The notes beneath the pieces are model-generated. The model was not told where the DNA came from and ran no database searches. It saw nothing but the letters and a program-made list of their open reading frames with translations. Positions 33,901 through 42,972 of a stretch of DNA of 64,000 bases are shown here, in pieces. The stretch's first letter is position 1; each line of letters opens with the position of its first letter. Source of the stretch: Rhizobium sp. P38BS-XIX (GTDB taxonomy: Bacteria; Pseudomonadota; Alphaproteobacteria; Rhizobiales; Rhizobiaceae). The position numbers were made by a program, and so were the translations under genes. The DNA is taken from NCBI RefSeq assembly GCF_012641435.1, contig NZ_JABAIJ010000015.1, positions 1 through 64,000 of the forward strand, written 5' to 3'.

Positions 33901-34410
33901 TTCAGTCGTCTCGACGCTGTCGGCATCGGGAATGAGCGCCAGCATCATCTCGTCGCCCCATTCCACGAGGTCGGCTTCATTGAGGATGCAGATGCCTTTC
34001 TCACCGCGCAGATTGCCTTCGCTCAACAACCGGCAAAGATGTGCCCAGCCCGTGCGGTTTTCCGGATAGGCAAGAATGTCGGGCGTGCCATCCGAAAACA
34101 CCAGGCGAGCACCAGGTTTAAAAGGAACCGGCTTTAAAAGCGGCTCTTCCGGCTCGCCTTTCGCGCGAAGCTCCAGGTTCTTCCTGGCGCCTTCCTCGTA
34201 TTTTTCCTTGAGAAACTTGGTATGCGCATGCGCCTTGACCACGCCGGCGACCGAATTGCGGTCGGCAATTCCAAAGCCCGACAGCTTCAGGAAGGCGGCT
34301 TGCGCCACAATCTCTTCCGGATGGGAAGCCCCTTCGAGAAAGGAGAAGTTCGTTCTCACCCCGATCTCGAAGAAGGGCATGGGTTCATGAAAGCTCGGGC
34401 GCGCGTTCAT
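30940..34410 (-). CDS. dnaE2: Error-prone DNA polymerase III alpha subunit DnaE2 (ImuC)
   Basis: The 1156-aa polymerase begins with a PHP domain (FFEIGVRTNFSFLEGASHPE). The palm carries catalytic aspartates in PDIDVDF (414-420), and GRGSAANS and FPESHAASFALLVY follow the family pattern. A C-terminal OB-fold (VTIAGLVLVRQRPGSAKGVI) follows. It lacks the clamp-binding tail of replicative DnaE1. DnaE2 performs translesion synthesis with ImuA and ImuB after DNA damage. Its ATG overlaps the imuB stop (ATGA), so it is the last gene of the imuA-imuB-dnaE2 operon driven from the LexA box at 36879-36893. Confidence 0.96.
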   Translation of the reverse strand: MNARPSFHEPMPFFEIGVRTNFSFLEGASHPEEIVAQAAFLKLSGFGIADRNSVAGVVKAHAHTKFLKEKYEEGARKNLELRAKGEPEEPLLKPVPFKPGARLVFSDGTPDILAYPENRTGWAHLCRLLSEGNLRGEKGICILNEADLVEWGDEMMLALIPDADSVETTEGQAKLEACLKRLWMRFGRKFHMVLSPAYDGRDRMVFATLSILAQRNGVRLIASNQPVYHATERKPLADIVISIREHVPIAEAGFKLAANAERYMKDAAEMMRLFRDYPKAIANTQKFFSRLSFSLDELKHNYPDESVPGETVEETLKRLTWEGANSRFPEKIPEKVSMQIDHELKLIRERQYEPYFLTVHRIMEFARSQNILCQGRGSAANSTVCYCLRITEVNPELTSLLFERFISTEREEPPDIDVDFEHEKREEVIQFIYEHYGFRHAGLTAAVTSYRARSAGREVAKAFGLSEDVQSALASGVWGWSTEDLSEREAKIAGLDLKDKTTRNVLSYASTLMGFPRHLTQHVGGFVITRDRLDEVVPIMHTAMDDRYMIEWNKDDLDNLNILKIDVLALGMLTCLAKAFDLLLLHYDVKKELADLGSKEYPDGKPVYDMICRADTIGVFQIESRAQMSMLPRLRPRKFYDLVIEVAIVRPGPIQGNMVHPYLKRRDDELHNRPINYHRPELEAVLKRTLGVPLFQEQAMQIAITAAGFSAAKADRLRRSMATFKRTGRVDEFKQDLVSGMVANDYPRDFAERCFSQIEGFGEYGFPESHAASFALLVYASSWFKTYYPDVFCAAILNAQPMGFYAPAQLVRDAREHGVEVRPVDVNYSNWDCLLERGRFDKRAVEPRHASMREVIKTESAVRLGFRQVKGLSEKEIDQLVQRRGEGYKSVRDLWLRSGLAKSQVERLADADAFGSIGLSRREALWAVRALDAGSAAEKLPLFDLGDHTDLQVEPVVALPEMLPGEQVIEDYRYLSLSLKAHPVSFLRADFARQGIVQNRDLLKVANGRMVTIAGLVLVRQRPGSAKGVIFMTLEDETGVANAIVWRNKFEKYRAIVMGARLVRIRGRLQSASGVIHVVVDHIEDMTSALGILKREARSFGACERADEVLRATMDHRQKQPRALPDLFSKHNGPAAEGRRDTAETAKVMPRGRNFH

Positions 34411-36035
34411 GCGAAGACCCCGTGCATATACCAGTCCGGCGACGTTGCGGTCTGGCCATAAAGCCCCTTGCGGAACAGCCAGAAGCGATGACCGCCTTCA
34501 TCCTCGACCTGGAAATAATCGCGGGTCGGTTCCGGCTTCTCTTCCGTCCACCATTCCGCCGAAAGTCGCTCAGGGCCTTCGGCCCGCCGAACGCGATGCA
34601 TGATCCTGCGCCAACGGAATTGCCGGGGAGGGCCGTCGGGCACCTCGGCCGCTGCCGCCTCGATCAATTCCGGAACGCGAAAGAGCCGCAACGGCCGCTC
34701 GCCACGGAAGAATCCGCGCCCGGCATCCTGATTGGCCGTCCGCTGTTTCGACGCGAGAATGGTCATCGCCGGCATCGGCCGCACGGCGCGCTCGGGGATA
34801 TGGCTTTGCTGCAGCTCGAACCCTTGCAGACACTCCGGCCCCAGCCGCGCGGCTACACGGTCGACAAAGGCGGCAAGCGAACCATCCTGACGTCCTTCCC
34901 CGACGAAATCGCCTTGCGCTGCATCGAAAGGCGCATGCTGAAGGACGTTGAGACGGACGATCTCGAAGCCGTAGCCGACGTCCAGATCGTCATGAATAGC
35001 GCCGAAGCGCTCCGTGAACAGGCTCGAAATCCGGCTCGGCTCCCGCAGCGGCTGCGATGCGCCGGCCATGATGCGGAAGACTTCACCATCCACCCTGAAC
35101 AGCAGGAGTTCGAAAGAACGGCCGCCGACACCGCGGGCTTCCAGCCCCGACTTCAGGGTTTCGGCAAGCTGGCGGGCAAGCTGGAGAATCTCCTCTTCCG
35201 CCTGCACCGGCTCGGCCAGACGGCGCTCGGCCGACAATTGTGCGACAGGCCGGCGTGGCGAGATCGGCTCGTCGATAAGACCGACGGACTGATCAAGCCG
35301 CAGAAGCAGCTGCGTACCGAAACGGCGGGCGAGCGGTGCACGCGGTGCAGCCAGAACGTCGCTTACCTGCTTCAGCCCCATTTTCTGCAGGGCAACAACA
35401 GTCTCCTCGCCGAGCCGCAGGCATGCGACCGGCAACGGCGCCAAAGCCTCTTCCATCGCTTCCGGAGGAACGACACGGCTATCGTCAAAGCGTGCAACCG
35501 CCCACGACAGGCCCGGCGCGGAAGAAATCGCGCCACGCACATCGAAGCCCAGCCGGGAAATCCGGATCAGGATGTCCTCAAGCAGGGCTTCCTCGCCACC
35601 GAAGAGATGAGCACAGCCGGTAATGTCGAGAAACAACCCATCCTTGCCGTCGATCGCCACCAACGGCGTATAGCGATCACACCAGTCGGCGATCGCTTCC
35701 AGAAGCTTGCGGTCGGCAGCGAGGTCTTCCTCGACAACATCGAGATCGGGGCAGATCGCCTTTGCCTCGGCCACGCCTTGGCCCTGCTTCAGGCCGATCA
35801 TCTCCGCGCGCTCGTTCAGGGCAGTCAGCCGCATGGCATTGTTGAGTTTTCCTGAACAGGCAAGCGGCGGCGCTTCAAGCCTGCCTGTTGAACGCCAGGA
35901 CAGACCCCATCGCTTGCGTGCGATCCGGTCGGTCGGCAGATGCGGAAAGGTCAGCGCCAGAATGCGCTGCGTGTTCGCCGGGAAAGGCAGGGCGTTGAGT
36001 GTCGAGGACAGGGGCAAAGCGGCGGTCATGGGCAT
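34407..36035 (-). CDS. imuB: ImuB, Y-family polymerase-like mutasome adaptor
   Basis: The 542-aa protein has the ImuB N-terminus RILALTFPHLPTDRIARKRW followed by a Y-family palm-like core (for example VDGKDGLFLDITGCAHLFGG in form). The acidic residues that bind metal in active Y-polymerases are not retained as a full set in this family. ImuB links DnaE2 to the sliding clamp and ImuA. The ATG at 36035 makes it overlap imuA by 161 bases. At least the last 92 of these encode conserved ImuB sequence, so the overlap is real unless imuA is misread at its end. Confidence 0.92.
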   Translation of the reverse strand: MPMTAALPLSSTLNALPFPANTQRILALTFPHLPTDRIARKRWGLSWRSTGRLEAPPLACSGKLNNAMRLTALNERAEMIGLKQGQGVAEAKAICPDLDVVEEDLAADRKLLEAIADWCDRYTPLVAIDGKDGLFLDITGCAHLFGGEEALLEDILIRISRLGFDVRGAISSAPGLSWAVARFDDSRVVPPEAMEEALAPLPVACLRLGEETVVALQKMGLKQVSDVLAAPRAPLARRFGTQLLLRLDQSVGLIDEPISPRRPVAQLSAERRLAEPVQAEEEILQLARQLAETLKSGLEARGVGGRSFELLLFRVDGEVFRIMAGASQPLREPSRISSLFTERFGAIHDDLDVGYGFEIVRLNVLQHAPFDAAQGDFVGEGRQDGSLAAFVDRVAARLGPECLQGFELQQSHIPERAVRPMPAMTILASKQRTANQDAGRGFFRGERPLRLFRVPELIEAAAAEVPDGPPRQFRWRRIMHRVRRAEGPERLSAEWWTEEKPEPTRDYFQVEDEGGHRFWLFRKGLYGQTATSPDWYMHGVFA

Positions 36036-36855
36036 TCCACTCCAGGGTTATGGAAAGGGGCGCCGGGTTTCGGCTCTTTTCCAAGGTCAGACGAAAGGCC
36101 GGGTGACCGATGCTGCCGCCAAGCACCGATCCATCCGGCAGGGGACGCGCCAGCGATGGCGCGGGTTCGACGGAAAAGCGGAAGAGGGCGCTGCTCGCTT
36201 CCTCCTCGCCTCCCTGTCGTAATAGAAACAAGGGCCGCCCCACCGCCTTTGCCCTCAAAGCCAGCCGCCGGCTTTCCGTCAGGCCGAAACGGGCGGGGTT
36301 GCCGCGAACTTCCAGAATGACGACCGCAAATGCGGCGCTGCCAAGCGCTGCCTCCGCCACCCAGAGCGCATCCTCCAGCTTGCGCGGCGAAGCCTGCAGA
36401 AAATCCGCAGGCTCCAGCCCGAAATCCCGGATGCCGATGGCATAGGGAAGACCTGCCTCCATCGTGGCGACCGTATCGCCGATCCACAGGACCGGAGAGG
36501 CCGCCGCAGTCGTCTCCGAAGCGTGCGCACGCAGCCGCGCAGCAAGCGCCAGCGTGAACCCGCTCGCCGATCCGGCATCACGCAACCCAAGCGAACGGAT
36601 TTCCGTCAGCGCATCGAGCGGCAGGCCGCCTTGCAGCGCGTCATCGAGATCGTCGACACCGATGGCAAGAAGTTGCTGCTCGGGCATGGGCCGGGATGAC
36701 GGACGCTTCGCAGTATCCGTCGATCCCATGATCGGCTTGTCGGCCGGCATGTCATGCGCAGCCGCCGCCAGTGCCGGTATCGGCCTGCCTTCCAGTCGGG
36801 CAATGGTTTCACGCAGGGCAAAAAGCGTTTCCCGCGCCACGGCGGTCTCAGCCAT
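35875..36855 (-). CDS. imuA: ImuA, RecA-like mutasome protein
   Basis: The 326-aa protein has a RecA/SulA-related core: LDDALQGGLPLDALTEIRS, a degenerate nucleotide-binding area, SPVLWIGDTVATMEAG and FAVVILEVRGNPARFGLTES. ImuA modulates RecA and is required for DnaE2-dependent mutagenesis. GGAG lies eight bases before the ATG. A LexA box 24 bp upstream controls the operon. The last 50 or so residues (after LEWNAHDRRF) are low in complexity and overlap the start of imuB in another frame. Confidence 0.92.
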   Translation of the reverse strand: MAETAVARETLFALRETIARLEGRPIPALAAAAHDMPADKPIMGSTDTAKRPSSRPMPEQQLLAIGVDDLDDALQGGLPLDALTEIRSLGLRDAGSASGFTLALAARLRAHASETTAAASPVLWIGDTVATMEAGLPYAIGIRDFGLEPADFLQASPRKLEDALWVAEAALGSAAFAVVILEVRGNPARFGLTESRRLALRAKAVGRPLFLLRQGGEEEASSALFRFSVEPAPSLARPLPDGSVLGGSIGHPAFRLTLEKSRNPAPLSITLEWNAHDRRFAPVLDTQRPAFPGEHAAHSGADLSASADRPDRTQAMGSVLAFNRQA

Positions 36856-36878
36856 GACGTTAGCTCCAGATCAGTAAT

Positions 36879-36893
36879 GTTCCTGTTATGTTC
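36879..36893 (-). promoter_or_regulatory. LexA (SOS) box upstream of imuA
   Basis: The sequence GTTC-CTGTTAT-GTTC is an exact match to the alphaproteobacterial LexA direct repeat GTTC-N7-GTTC. It ends 24 bp before the imuA start, where promoter overlap is expected. It predicts DNA-damage induction of imuA-imuB-dnaE2. Confidence 0.92.
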
Positions 36894-37017
36894 TTATGGA
36901 TTCCAGAGCTGGGAAAAAGAGTCAACACCAATTTATGAGAAAATATTCCTGTGCAAAGAGGCGAGCTGTTTCAGGCTGCAACAAGCTAAAATGTGAATCC
37001 ATTTTAAAATCAAAGAG

Positions 37018-37066
37018 GTAGAGCATGATATCGGCCCAAAACTGCTCAAACACTTTTCAGCATCAC
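37018..37066. repeat. Degenerate copy of a rhizobial palindromic repeat element
   Basis: The stretch beginning GTAGAGCATGATATCGG and continuing to CACTTTTCAGCATCA resembles the intact palindrome at 62937-62986. The shared left arm is AGAGCATGAT, and the middle CACTTTTC and CATCA are also shared. The right arm has decayed, so it no longer folds perfectly. It is preceded by ATTTTAAAATCAAAGAG, a common lead-in to such elements. Confidence 0.65.
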
Positions 37067-37131
37067 CCTCCAATCAACTCTCGTAAAAGCAGAGCAAAGG
37101 CTCTATATGACCCCCATGGAAGGAAGCATTC

Positions 37132-37569
37132 ATGGCTCGCGTTGACCAGAGCGAAGATTGGCGCGATCGCCACTCGCCCTCAATCAGCACATTCGAATCC
37201 CTGGCGACGGAGGCTTACAGCCACCTGCCGGAAGAATTCCGCGCGCTGACCGGTAACCTCATCATTGTCATCGAGGACTTCCCGGATGACGAAGTGTTCG
37301 AGGATATGGCGCTGGAAACCCCTTTCGACCTGCTCGGCCTTTTCGAGGGGCGCGGCATTTCGGAGCGCTTTACCGCCCAGACAGGGGACATGCCGAACAA
37401 GATCCGGCTCTATCGTCGGCCGATCATCGATTATTGGGCCGAGAACGAAGAAACCCTCGGCGACATCATCACCCATGTCCTGATCCACGAGATCGGCCAC
37501 CATTTCGGCCTGAGCGACGAGGATATGGAGCGCATCGAGGAAAGCGCCGAGGAAGCGACGGATCGGTGA
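37132..37569 (+). CDS. Zincin-like metallopeptidase family protein
   Basis: This 145-aa protein contains HVLIHEIGHHFGLSDEDME, with the zinc motif HEIGH at 119-123. Only a small acidic domain precedes it (GNLIIVIEDFPDDEVFEDM). This is the bacterial minimal 'metallopeptidase family' (DUF1025 type) whose physiological substrate is unknown. GGAAGGAAGC precedes the ATG. It has no signal peptide, so it is cytoplasmic. No neighbour suggests a function. Confidence 0.88.
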   Translation: MARVDQSEDWRDRHSPSISTFESLATEAYSHLPEEFRALTGNLIIVIEDFPDDEVFEDMALETPFDLLGLFEGRGISERFTAQTGDMPNKIRLYRRPIIDYWAENEETLGDIITHVLIHEIGHHFGLSDEDMERIEESAEEATDR

Positions 37570-37615
37570 TATCGACCCCGACCGCAAGAAGGCCGGGGTG
37601 ACGAACTTCAGTCGC

Positions 37616-37822
37616 TTACTGCTCGGAAAGCTTCATGTCCGGATCGTAATCCTTGCCGGCCACTTCCTTGATGACGGCCTGTCCGCACTCCATACGACCG
37701 CTCGTAGCATTGAAGCCATAGGTCGGCGATCCGTATAGCTCCCAGCCCTTGTTCAACGCGGCACTCACCTTGTGGCAGAAGGAAGCGTCATCGGGACCGG
37801 TGAGGAAGCGGTAGAGTTTCAT
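37616..37822 (-). CDS. DUF1737 small protein
   Basis: The 68-aa protein MKLYRFLTGPDDASFCHKV...WELYGSPTYGFN matches the DUF1737 layout: a YRFLTGPDD start, then GWELYGSPT. It is soluble and small with unknown function, and is often found fused to or near unrelated genes. The frame runs upstream to 37975 through the end of the next gene, but the DUF1737 similarity starts at 37822. It is convergent with the metallopeptidase gene. Confidence 0.85.
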   Translation of the reverse strand: MKLYRFLTGPDDASFCHKVSAALNKGWELYGSPTYGFNATSGRMECGQAVIKEVAGKDYDPDMKLSEQ

Positions 37823-37859
37823 CAAGACATCTTTCTTGTGTGGCCAGTCTATCGGACGG

Positions 37860-38804
37860 TCAGGCCTCTGTGCGAGGCGACGCTGCCGCACCCGATGAGC
37901 GCTGCTCGATCTGACGAGCTTTATGGACGAGTCTTTCCGCCTGAACAAGGTGCAGGCGCTCGACCATGCGGCCATCGATGTTCACGACATTGAGAGTGGC
38001 GGAGCCCGGCTCTGTGAAGGCAGCGATGATGGCCTCGGCCTCGGCAATAGCTGCTGCATCCGGACCGAAATGCCGATTGGCCGGCTCGATCTGGTTCGGA
38101 TGGATCAGCATCTTGCCGGCGAAACCCATGGCACGACCTTGCTCGCACTCTGCCTCGAAAGAATCGGCATCCCTGAAATCGTTGAAGACGCTGTCGATAG
38201 CCTCAAGCCCATAGGCGCTGACGGCCAACACCACCTGCATCAGCCAGGGCACGAGATAGGCGCGACCCGACTGCGGCAAAACACCCGTTTCCTTCCTGAG
38301 ATCATTGAGACCGACGACGAAGCAATCCAGCCGGCTGCCGGCCGTACGTCCCGCTTCGGCAATCGCGGCCGCATTGAGAACGCCCCGCGGCGTCTCGATC
38401 ATCGCCCAGATACGCAGGCTTTCCGGCGCATCGGCCTCGGCCAGCCAATCACCAACCGCCATGACATCCTGCGGCTCGTCAACTTTCGGCAGCAACACCG
38501 CATCCGGCTCAAGCTCGGCGACCAGCGCCATGTCCTCCGCACCGAAATTGGAGGAAAGCGCATTGATGCGAATGATCCGCTCCTTGCCCGGCAGCGGCGA
38601 GGCCGAAAAGAACGCCCGCAGATTTTCCCGCGCTTCCGCCTTCATGTCAGGCGAAACGGAATCCTCGAGATCGAAGATGACAGCATCGCAATCGAGACTC
38701 GAAAGCTTGTCGAGCGCGCGGCGGTTGATGGCGGGAACACTCAGCACCGAGCGGCGCAGTCGAGCGGGGCGGGAAGGGGAGTTTTGACTCGCGGATTGGC
38801 TCAT
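37860..38804 (-). CDS. HpcH/HpaI aldolase / citrate lyase beta-like (CitE-type CoA lyase)
   Basis: This 314-aa TIM-barrel enzyme has RRSVLSVPAINRRALDKL near the start, AVIFDLEDSV (metal-binding Asp/Glu), RINALSSNFGAEDM, IWAMIETPRGVLNAAAIA and GFAGKMLIHPNQI, all CitE landmarks. Relatives cleave malyl-, methylmalyl- or citramalyl-CoA with magnesium. The CoA substrate here cannot be chosen. No citrate lyase alpha or gamma subunit lies beside it, so it is a stand-alone CoA lyase. It is transcribed towards the DUF1737 gene. Confidence 0.88.
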   Translation of the reverse strand: MSQSASQNSPSRPARLRRSVLSVPAINRRALDKLSSLDCDAVIFDLEDSVSPDMKAEARENLRAFFSASPLPGKERIIRINALSSNFGAEDMALVAELEPDAVLLPKVDEPQDVMAVGDWLAEADAPESLRIWAMIETPRGVLNAAAIAEAGRTAGSRLDCFVVGLNDLRKETGVLPQSGRAYLVPWLMQVVLAVSAYGLEAIDSVFNDFRDADSFEAECEQGRAMGFAGKMLIHPNQIEPANRHFGPDAAAIAEAEAIIAAFTEPGSATLNVVNIDGRMVERLHLVQAERLVHKARQIEQRSSGAAASPRTEA

Positions 38805-38915
38805 TGTGCCGTTTTGCCGCGCTTTTGATGGCCAGGCAAGTCAACAAAAAGCCACGCTCCTCTTGCAGAGGGGAATGAAGAGGGCCACATTGCTTGACGT
38901 AGAGAGGTCTCGACC

Positions 38916-39152
38916 ATGCAAAATATTCGTTCCCTGTTCATTGCGCTTGCCGGTATCACCGTGTTCGCAGCCATGGCGTTGTTTACCGTTTCGGTCACGC
39001 TTGCTGTTGGCGGCATTCTTACCGTGCTCATGGCCGCCCGCGCTATTTCGCTTCGCATGAAGCCGGCGCCGGTGCATGCCAAGGCAAAGACGAACGGCCA
39101 GCGCGAAATGCGCATCTGGAACGACGGTCGCGGCACCATCATCGACCTTTGA
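38916..39152 (+). CDS. Small membrane protein, conserved type, function unknown
   Basis: The 78-aa protein starts MQNIRSLFIALAGITVFAAM and has one or two hydrophobic stretches covering about residues 7-45, followed by a basic, soluble tail ending MRIWNDGRGTIIDL. GAGAGGTCTCGACC precedes the ATG. The length and tail resemble small hypothetical proteins common in rhizobia, but I know no function. It stands between divergent and housekeeping genes. Confidence 0.65.
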   Translation: MQNIRSLFIALAGITVFAAMALFTVSVTLAVGGILTVLMAARAISLRMKPAPVHAKAKTNGQREMRIWNDGRGTIIDL

Positions 39153-39343
39153 GTTTGCAGGCAGGGTAGGGCGGTCCGGCATTGCCTGCCGCCTAACTCG
39201 TTTGTCCTATCCACGCTCGCCTCAGGGCGAGGCGACCAAATTGCCGCCTTTTAGAGCACTTCCAAGATTCTCCTTCATTTCGGGCCGAATTTGCTCTATT
39301 GGCAGGATAATTCGTGCTTAGACGAGAATGAAGGCAGGACCCC

Positions 39344-39952
39344 ATGGACAAGTTCGTGAAGTTGACCGGCGTCGCAGCGCCCCTCCCGGTCGTCAATGTC
39401 GATACCGACATGATCATCCCGAAGGATTATCTGAAGACCATCAAGCGCACCGGCCTCGGCAAGGGGCTCTTCGCTGAAGCTCGCTACAACGAAGACGGCT
39501 CCCTGAACGAAGATTTCGTTCTGAACAAGCCAGCCTATCAGAACGCCAAGATCCTTGTCGCGGGCGACAACTTCGGCTGCGGCTCCTCGCGTGAACATGC
39601 TCCATGGGCACTTCTCGATTTCGGTATCCGTTGCGTCATCTCGACAAGCTTCGCCGACATCTTCTACAACAACTGCTTCAAGAACGGCATTCTGCCGATC
39701 AAGGTCAGCCAGGAAGACCTCGACAAGCTGATGGACGACGCCTCGCGCGGCTCCAACGCCATTCTGACGGTCGATCTGGAAAACCTCGAAATCACCGGCC
39801 CGGACGGCGGCTCGCTGAAGTTCGAACTCGACGAATTCAAGCGTCATTGCCTGCTGAACGGCCTCGACGACATCGGCCTGACGCTGGAAAAATCCTCCGC
39901 GATCGACAATTTCGAAAAGACCAACAGCGCATCGCGCCCCTGGGCCGCCTGA
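39344..39952 (+). CDS. leuD: 3-Isopropylmalate dehydratase, small subunit
   Basis: This 202-aa swivel-domain subunit pairs with LeuC to isomerise isopropylmalate in leucine synthesis. GDNFGCGSSREHAPWAL is the diagnostic substrate-binding loop, and DTDMIIPKDYLKTIKRTG precedes it. Length is typical. leuC is not in the window. leuB lies 1.9 kb downstream, separated by an isomerase-like gene and a minus-strand DUF4291 gene. A good terminator follows at 39982. Confidence 0.97.
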   Translation: MDKFVKLTGVAAPLPVVNVDTDMIIPKDYLKTIKRTGLGKGLFAEARYNEDGSLNEDFVLNKPAYQNAKILVAGDNFGCGSSREHAPWALLDFGIRCVISTSFADIFYNNCFKNGILPIKVSQEDLDKLMDDASRGSNAILTVDLENLEITGPDGGSLKFELDEFKRHCLLNGLDDIGLTLEKSSAIDNFEKTNSASRPWAA

Positions 39953-39981
39953 TCGGTTTTTCATCGCTATTCTGCATGTCG

Positions 39982-40014
39982 AAGCCGGGCCTTACAGCCC
40001 GGCTTTTTTATTTT
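39982..40014 (+). terminator. Rho-independent terminator after leuD
   Basis: AAGCCGGGC (39982-39990) pairs with GCCCGGCTT (39997-40005) around CTTACA, followed by TTTTTATTTT. Confidence 0.92.
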
Positions 40015-40144
40015 AGGCTTTTGAAAAGACGCATCTTTTCCACCCCCTGTAATATGTTCGACAAGAAGCAGGTCCATATAGGCCAACCGAGACCCTTTGG
40101 GCTTCTCCCCACCCTCATTTCTCCCCACGCAATGGAGCTTCTCC

Positions 40145-40963
40145 ATGACCTCCCTTCCCATTGTCGGCGCAGCCATGACGCTCGACGACGTCGAAACCCA
40201 TCGCGACTGGCTGCTCGAAAAGCCGCGCGATCTGGAACTCCAGAGCTTCGTCGAAGCCGAAGTCCTCAACGGCGACTGGGCTCCGCTTGCCGAGCGTGCC
40301 CGCAAGCTGCTCGACGGCCATCAGGGACGCCTTGGCATTCACGGCCCGTTCTGGGGCTTCGTCATCGCTTCGCAGGATCCCGATATCCGCGCCGTCGTTT
40401 CCAAGCGCCTGCTGCAGGCACTCGACGTCTGCGCCAATATCGGCGCCACGCAGATGGTCATCCATAGCCCCTATACGTCGTGGTCCTACAACAACCTCGA
40501 CAACAACAAGGGCGAGCGCGAGAAGATCATCGGATACACGCATCTGACGCTGAAGGATGCCGTCAAGCGCGCTGAAGATATCGGGCTTACCATGGTCATC
40601 GAGAACATCGAGGACAAGGATCCCCATATCCGCGTCGGCCTCGCCGACAGCTTCAATTCGTCCGCCGTCGCCGTTTCGATCGACACCGGCCATGCCCATT
40701 ACGCCCATGGCTACACAGGCGCTCCGCCTGTTGACTACTACGTCCATGCCGCCGGCAACCGCCTGCAGCATATCCACCTGCAGGATGCGGACGGCTATGC
40801 CGACCGTCACTGGAGCCTCGGCGAAGGCAACATCCACTGGCGCGCCGTCTTTGCTGCGCTTGGCAAGCTCAACAGCAATCCGCGTTTGATCATCGAGATC
40901 AAGGACAAGTCGAAGATCCCGGCATCTGCTGCCTACCTCGCTTCGCTCGGTCTGGCCGAGTAA
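40145..40963 (+). CDS. Sugar phosphate isomerase/epimerase (xylose isomerase-like TIM barrel)
   Basis: This 272-aa protein belongs to the AP endonuclease 2 / sugar isomerase-like barrels. LGIHGPFWGFVIA, QMVIHSPYTSWSYNN, LTMVIENIEDKDP, AVSIDTGHAHYAHG and LQHIHLQDADGYADRHWSLG supply the divalent-metal His, Glu and Asp ligands in family order. Sugar or cyclitol isomerase activity is most likely; the substrate is unknown. The start at 40145 has GGAGCTTCTCC upstream; the extension to 40097 has no similarity. It is separated from leuD by a terminator. Confidence 0.86.
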   Translation: MTSLPIVGAAMTLDDVETHRDWLLEKPRDLELQSFVEAEVLNGDWAPLAERARKLLDGHQGRLGIHGPFWGFVIASQDPDIRAVVSKRLLQALDVCANIGATQMVIHSPYTSWSYNNLDNNKGEREKIIGYTHLTLKDAVKRAEDIGLTMVIENIEDKDPHIRVGLADSFNSSAVAVSIDTGHAHYAHGYTGAPPVDYYVHAAGNRLQHIHLQDADGYADRHWSLGEGNIHWRAVFAALGKLNSNPRLIIEIKDKSKIPASAAYLASLGLAE

Positions 40964-41037
40964 GCCAAATGGACTATACCGGTCTCCGAGCAGGTATCGG
41001 AGGCCGGCCACCTATCTTTGCATCACGGCAGCGCTCA

Positions 41038-41634
41038 TCAGTCCGCTCCGATCACCGAGGCAATCGAACGTGGCAGCGGATAAAGCTGCTCCTGCGGCAA
41101 GTTTGCCTCGAGATAGGCGCGATCTCCCGCATCAAGTGCTTTTTTGAGGCGTGAAGCTTCATCCGTGATATCGGTAATCGCCTTGATCCACTCCTCAGCA
41201 TACATTTGAACTGCATCGCCGCTGAGGCCAATCTGAAGTGATCTGTACGACAAAGGCCGAAAGAAGATATCGCGCTCTGGATCCCACTGAATCCGGACCA
41301 TGCTAGTTTGGAGCCTTTCCTTCCAGGCTGCTTCGCTGGAGTAAAGCTCAGGATCGAAATGGCTCAGGCATGCCATCGACAATGCACGCTCGAAACCGGC
41401 ACGATCGATATCGATCGCCAGCACCCGCTTTTGGTTATCGTCCTTGAGACCCCAGCCGCAGCGATACATCATCCAGAGAAAAGAAGGTTTGATCCAGGTC
41501 ATTCGCGAGAAACTGAACGGCGTTGCAAAAGTGCCGTGCCGAAGCGCTACATCGGCGATCTGATCGCCATAAGCCTGATAAACTCGAATTGTAGTGTCAG
41601 TAAAAATTGCTCGTATTTGTTTATGCATAGCCAC
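41038..41634 (-). CDS. DUF4291 family protein
   Basis: This 198-aa protein is a clear DUF4291 member: TIRVYQAYGDQIADVAL near residue 15, RMTWIKPSFLWMMYRCGWG (about 44-62), RVLAIDIDRAGFERAL, RIQWDPERD and RSLQIGLSGDAV. The function of the family is unknown. It is soluble and lies alone, antisense to its neighbours, between the isomerase and leuB genes. Such scattered occurrence suggests it is an accessory gene. It should not be confused with the long minus-strand frame across leuB. Confidence 0.88.
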   Translation of the reverse strand: MAMHKQIRAIFTDTTIRVYQAYGDQIADVALRHGTFATPFSFSRMTWIKPSFLWMMYRCGWGLKDDNQKRVLAIDIDRAGFERALSMACLSHFDPELYSSEAAWKERLQTSMVRIQWDPERDIFFRPLSYRSLQIGLSGDAVQMYAEEWIKAITDITDEASRLKKALDAGDRAYLEANLPQEQLYPLPRSIASVIGAD

Positions 41635-41801
41635 TCATAAGTAAAAAGCCGAAACCGGACAAGGCACCTTGGCACATGCCGAGGAAGGCAAGAGGCCTCA
41701 ACACGTCCCAAAACCGTACCGTTTCGGCCGCTTCCTCGCTTGAAAAGCCGCATTTGCAGGTCTAAAAACCCCGCAACTTTTTCTTTCGCGGAGGCTTTCC
41801 C

Positions 41802-42914
<1,113 letters not shown>

Positions 42915-42953
42915 TCTGCAGTGGCGTAAGCCACGGACAGAGATCGCCTGAAA

Positions 42954-42969
42954 TATTTCACGTGAAACA
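42954..42969. promoter_or_regulatory. parS-like ParB binding site
   Basis: TATTTCACGTGAAACA differs from the conserved chromosomal parS TGTTTCACGTGAAACA at one position. The CACGTG centre and both TTTCAC/GTGAAA half sites are perfect. It lies between leuB and its terminator, in non-coding sequence. A second, weaker copy is at 47597-47612. Confidence 0.8.
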
Positions 42970-42972
42970 CCC

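Noticed and set aside
34422..35855. 477-aa plus-strand frame opposite imuB
   Set aside because: Shadow of imuB; no conserved domain and no ribosome site.
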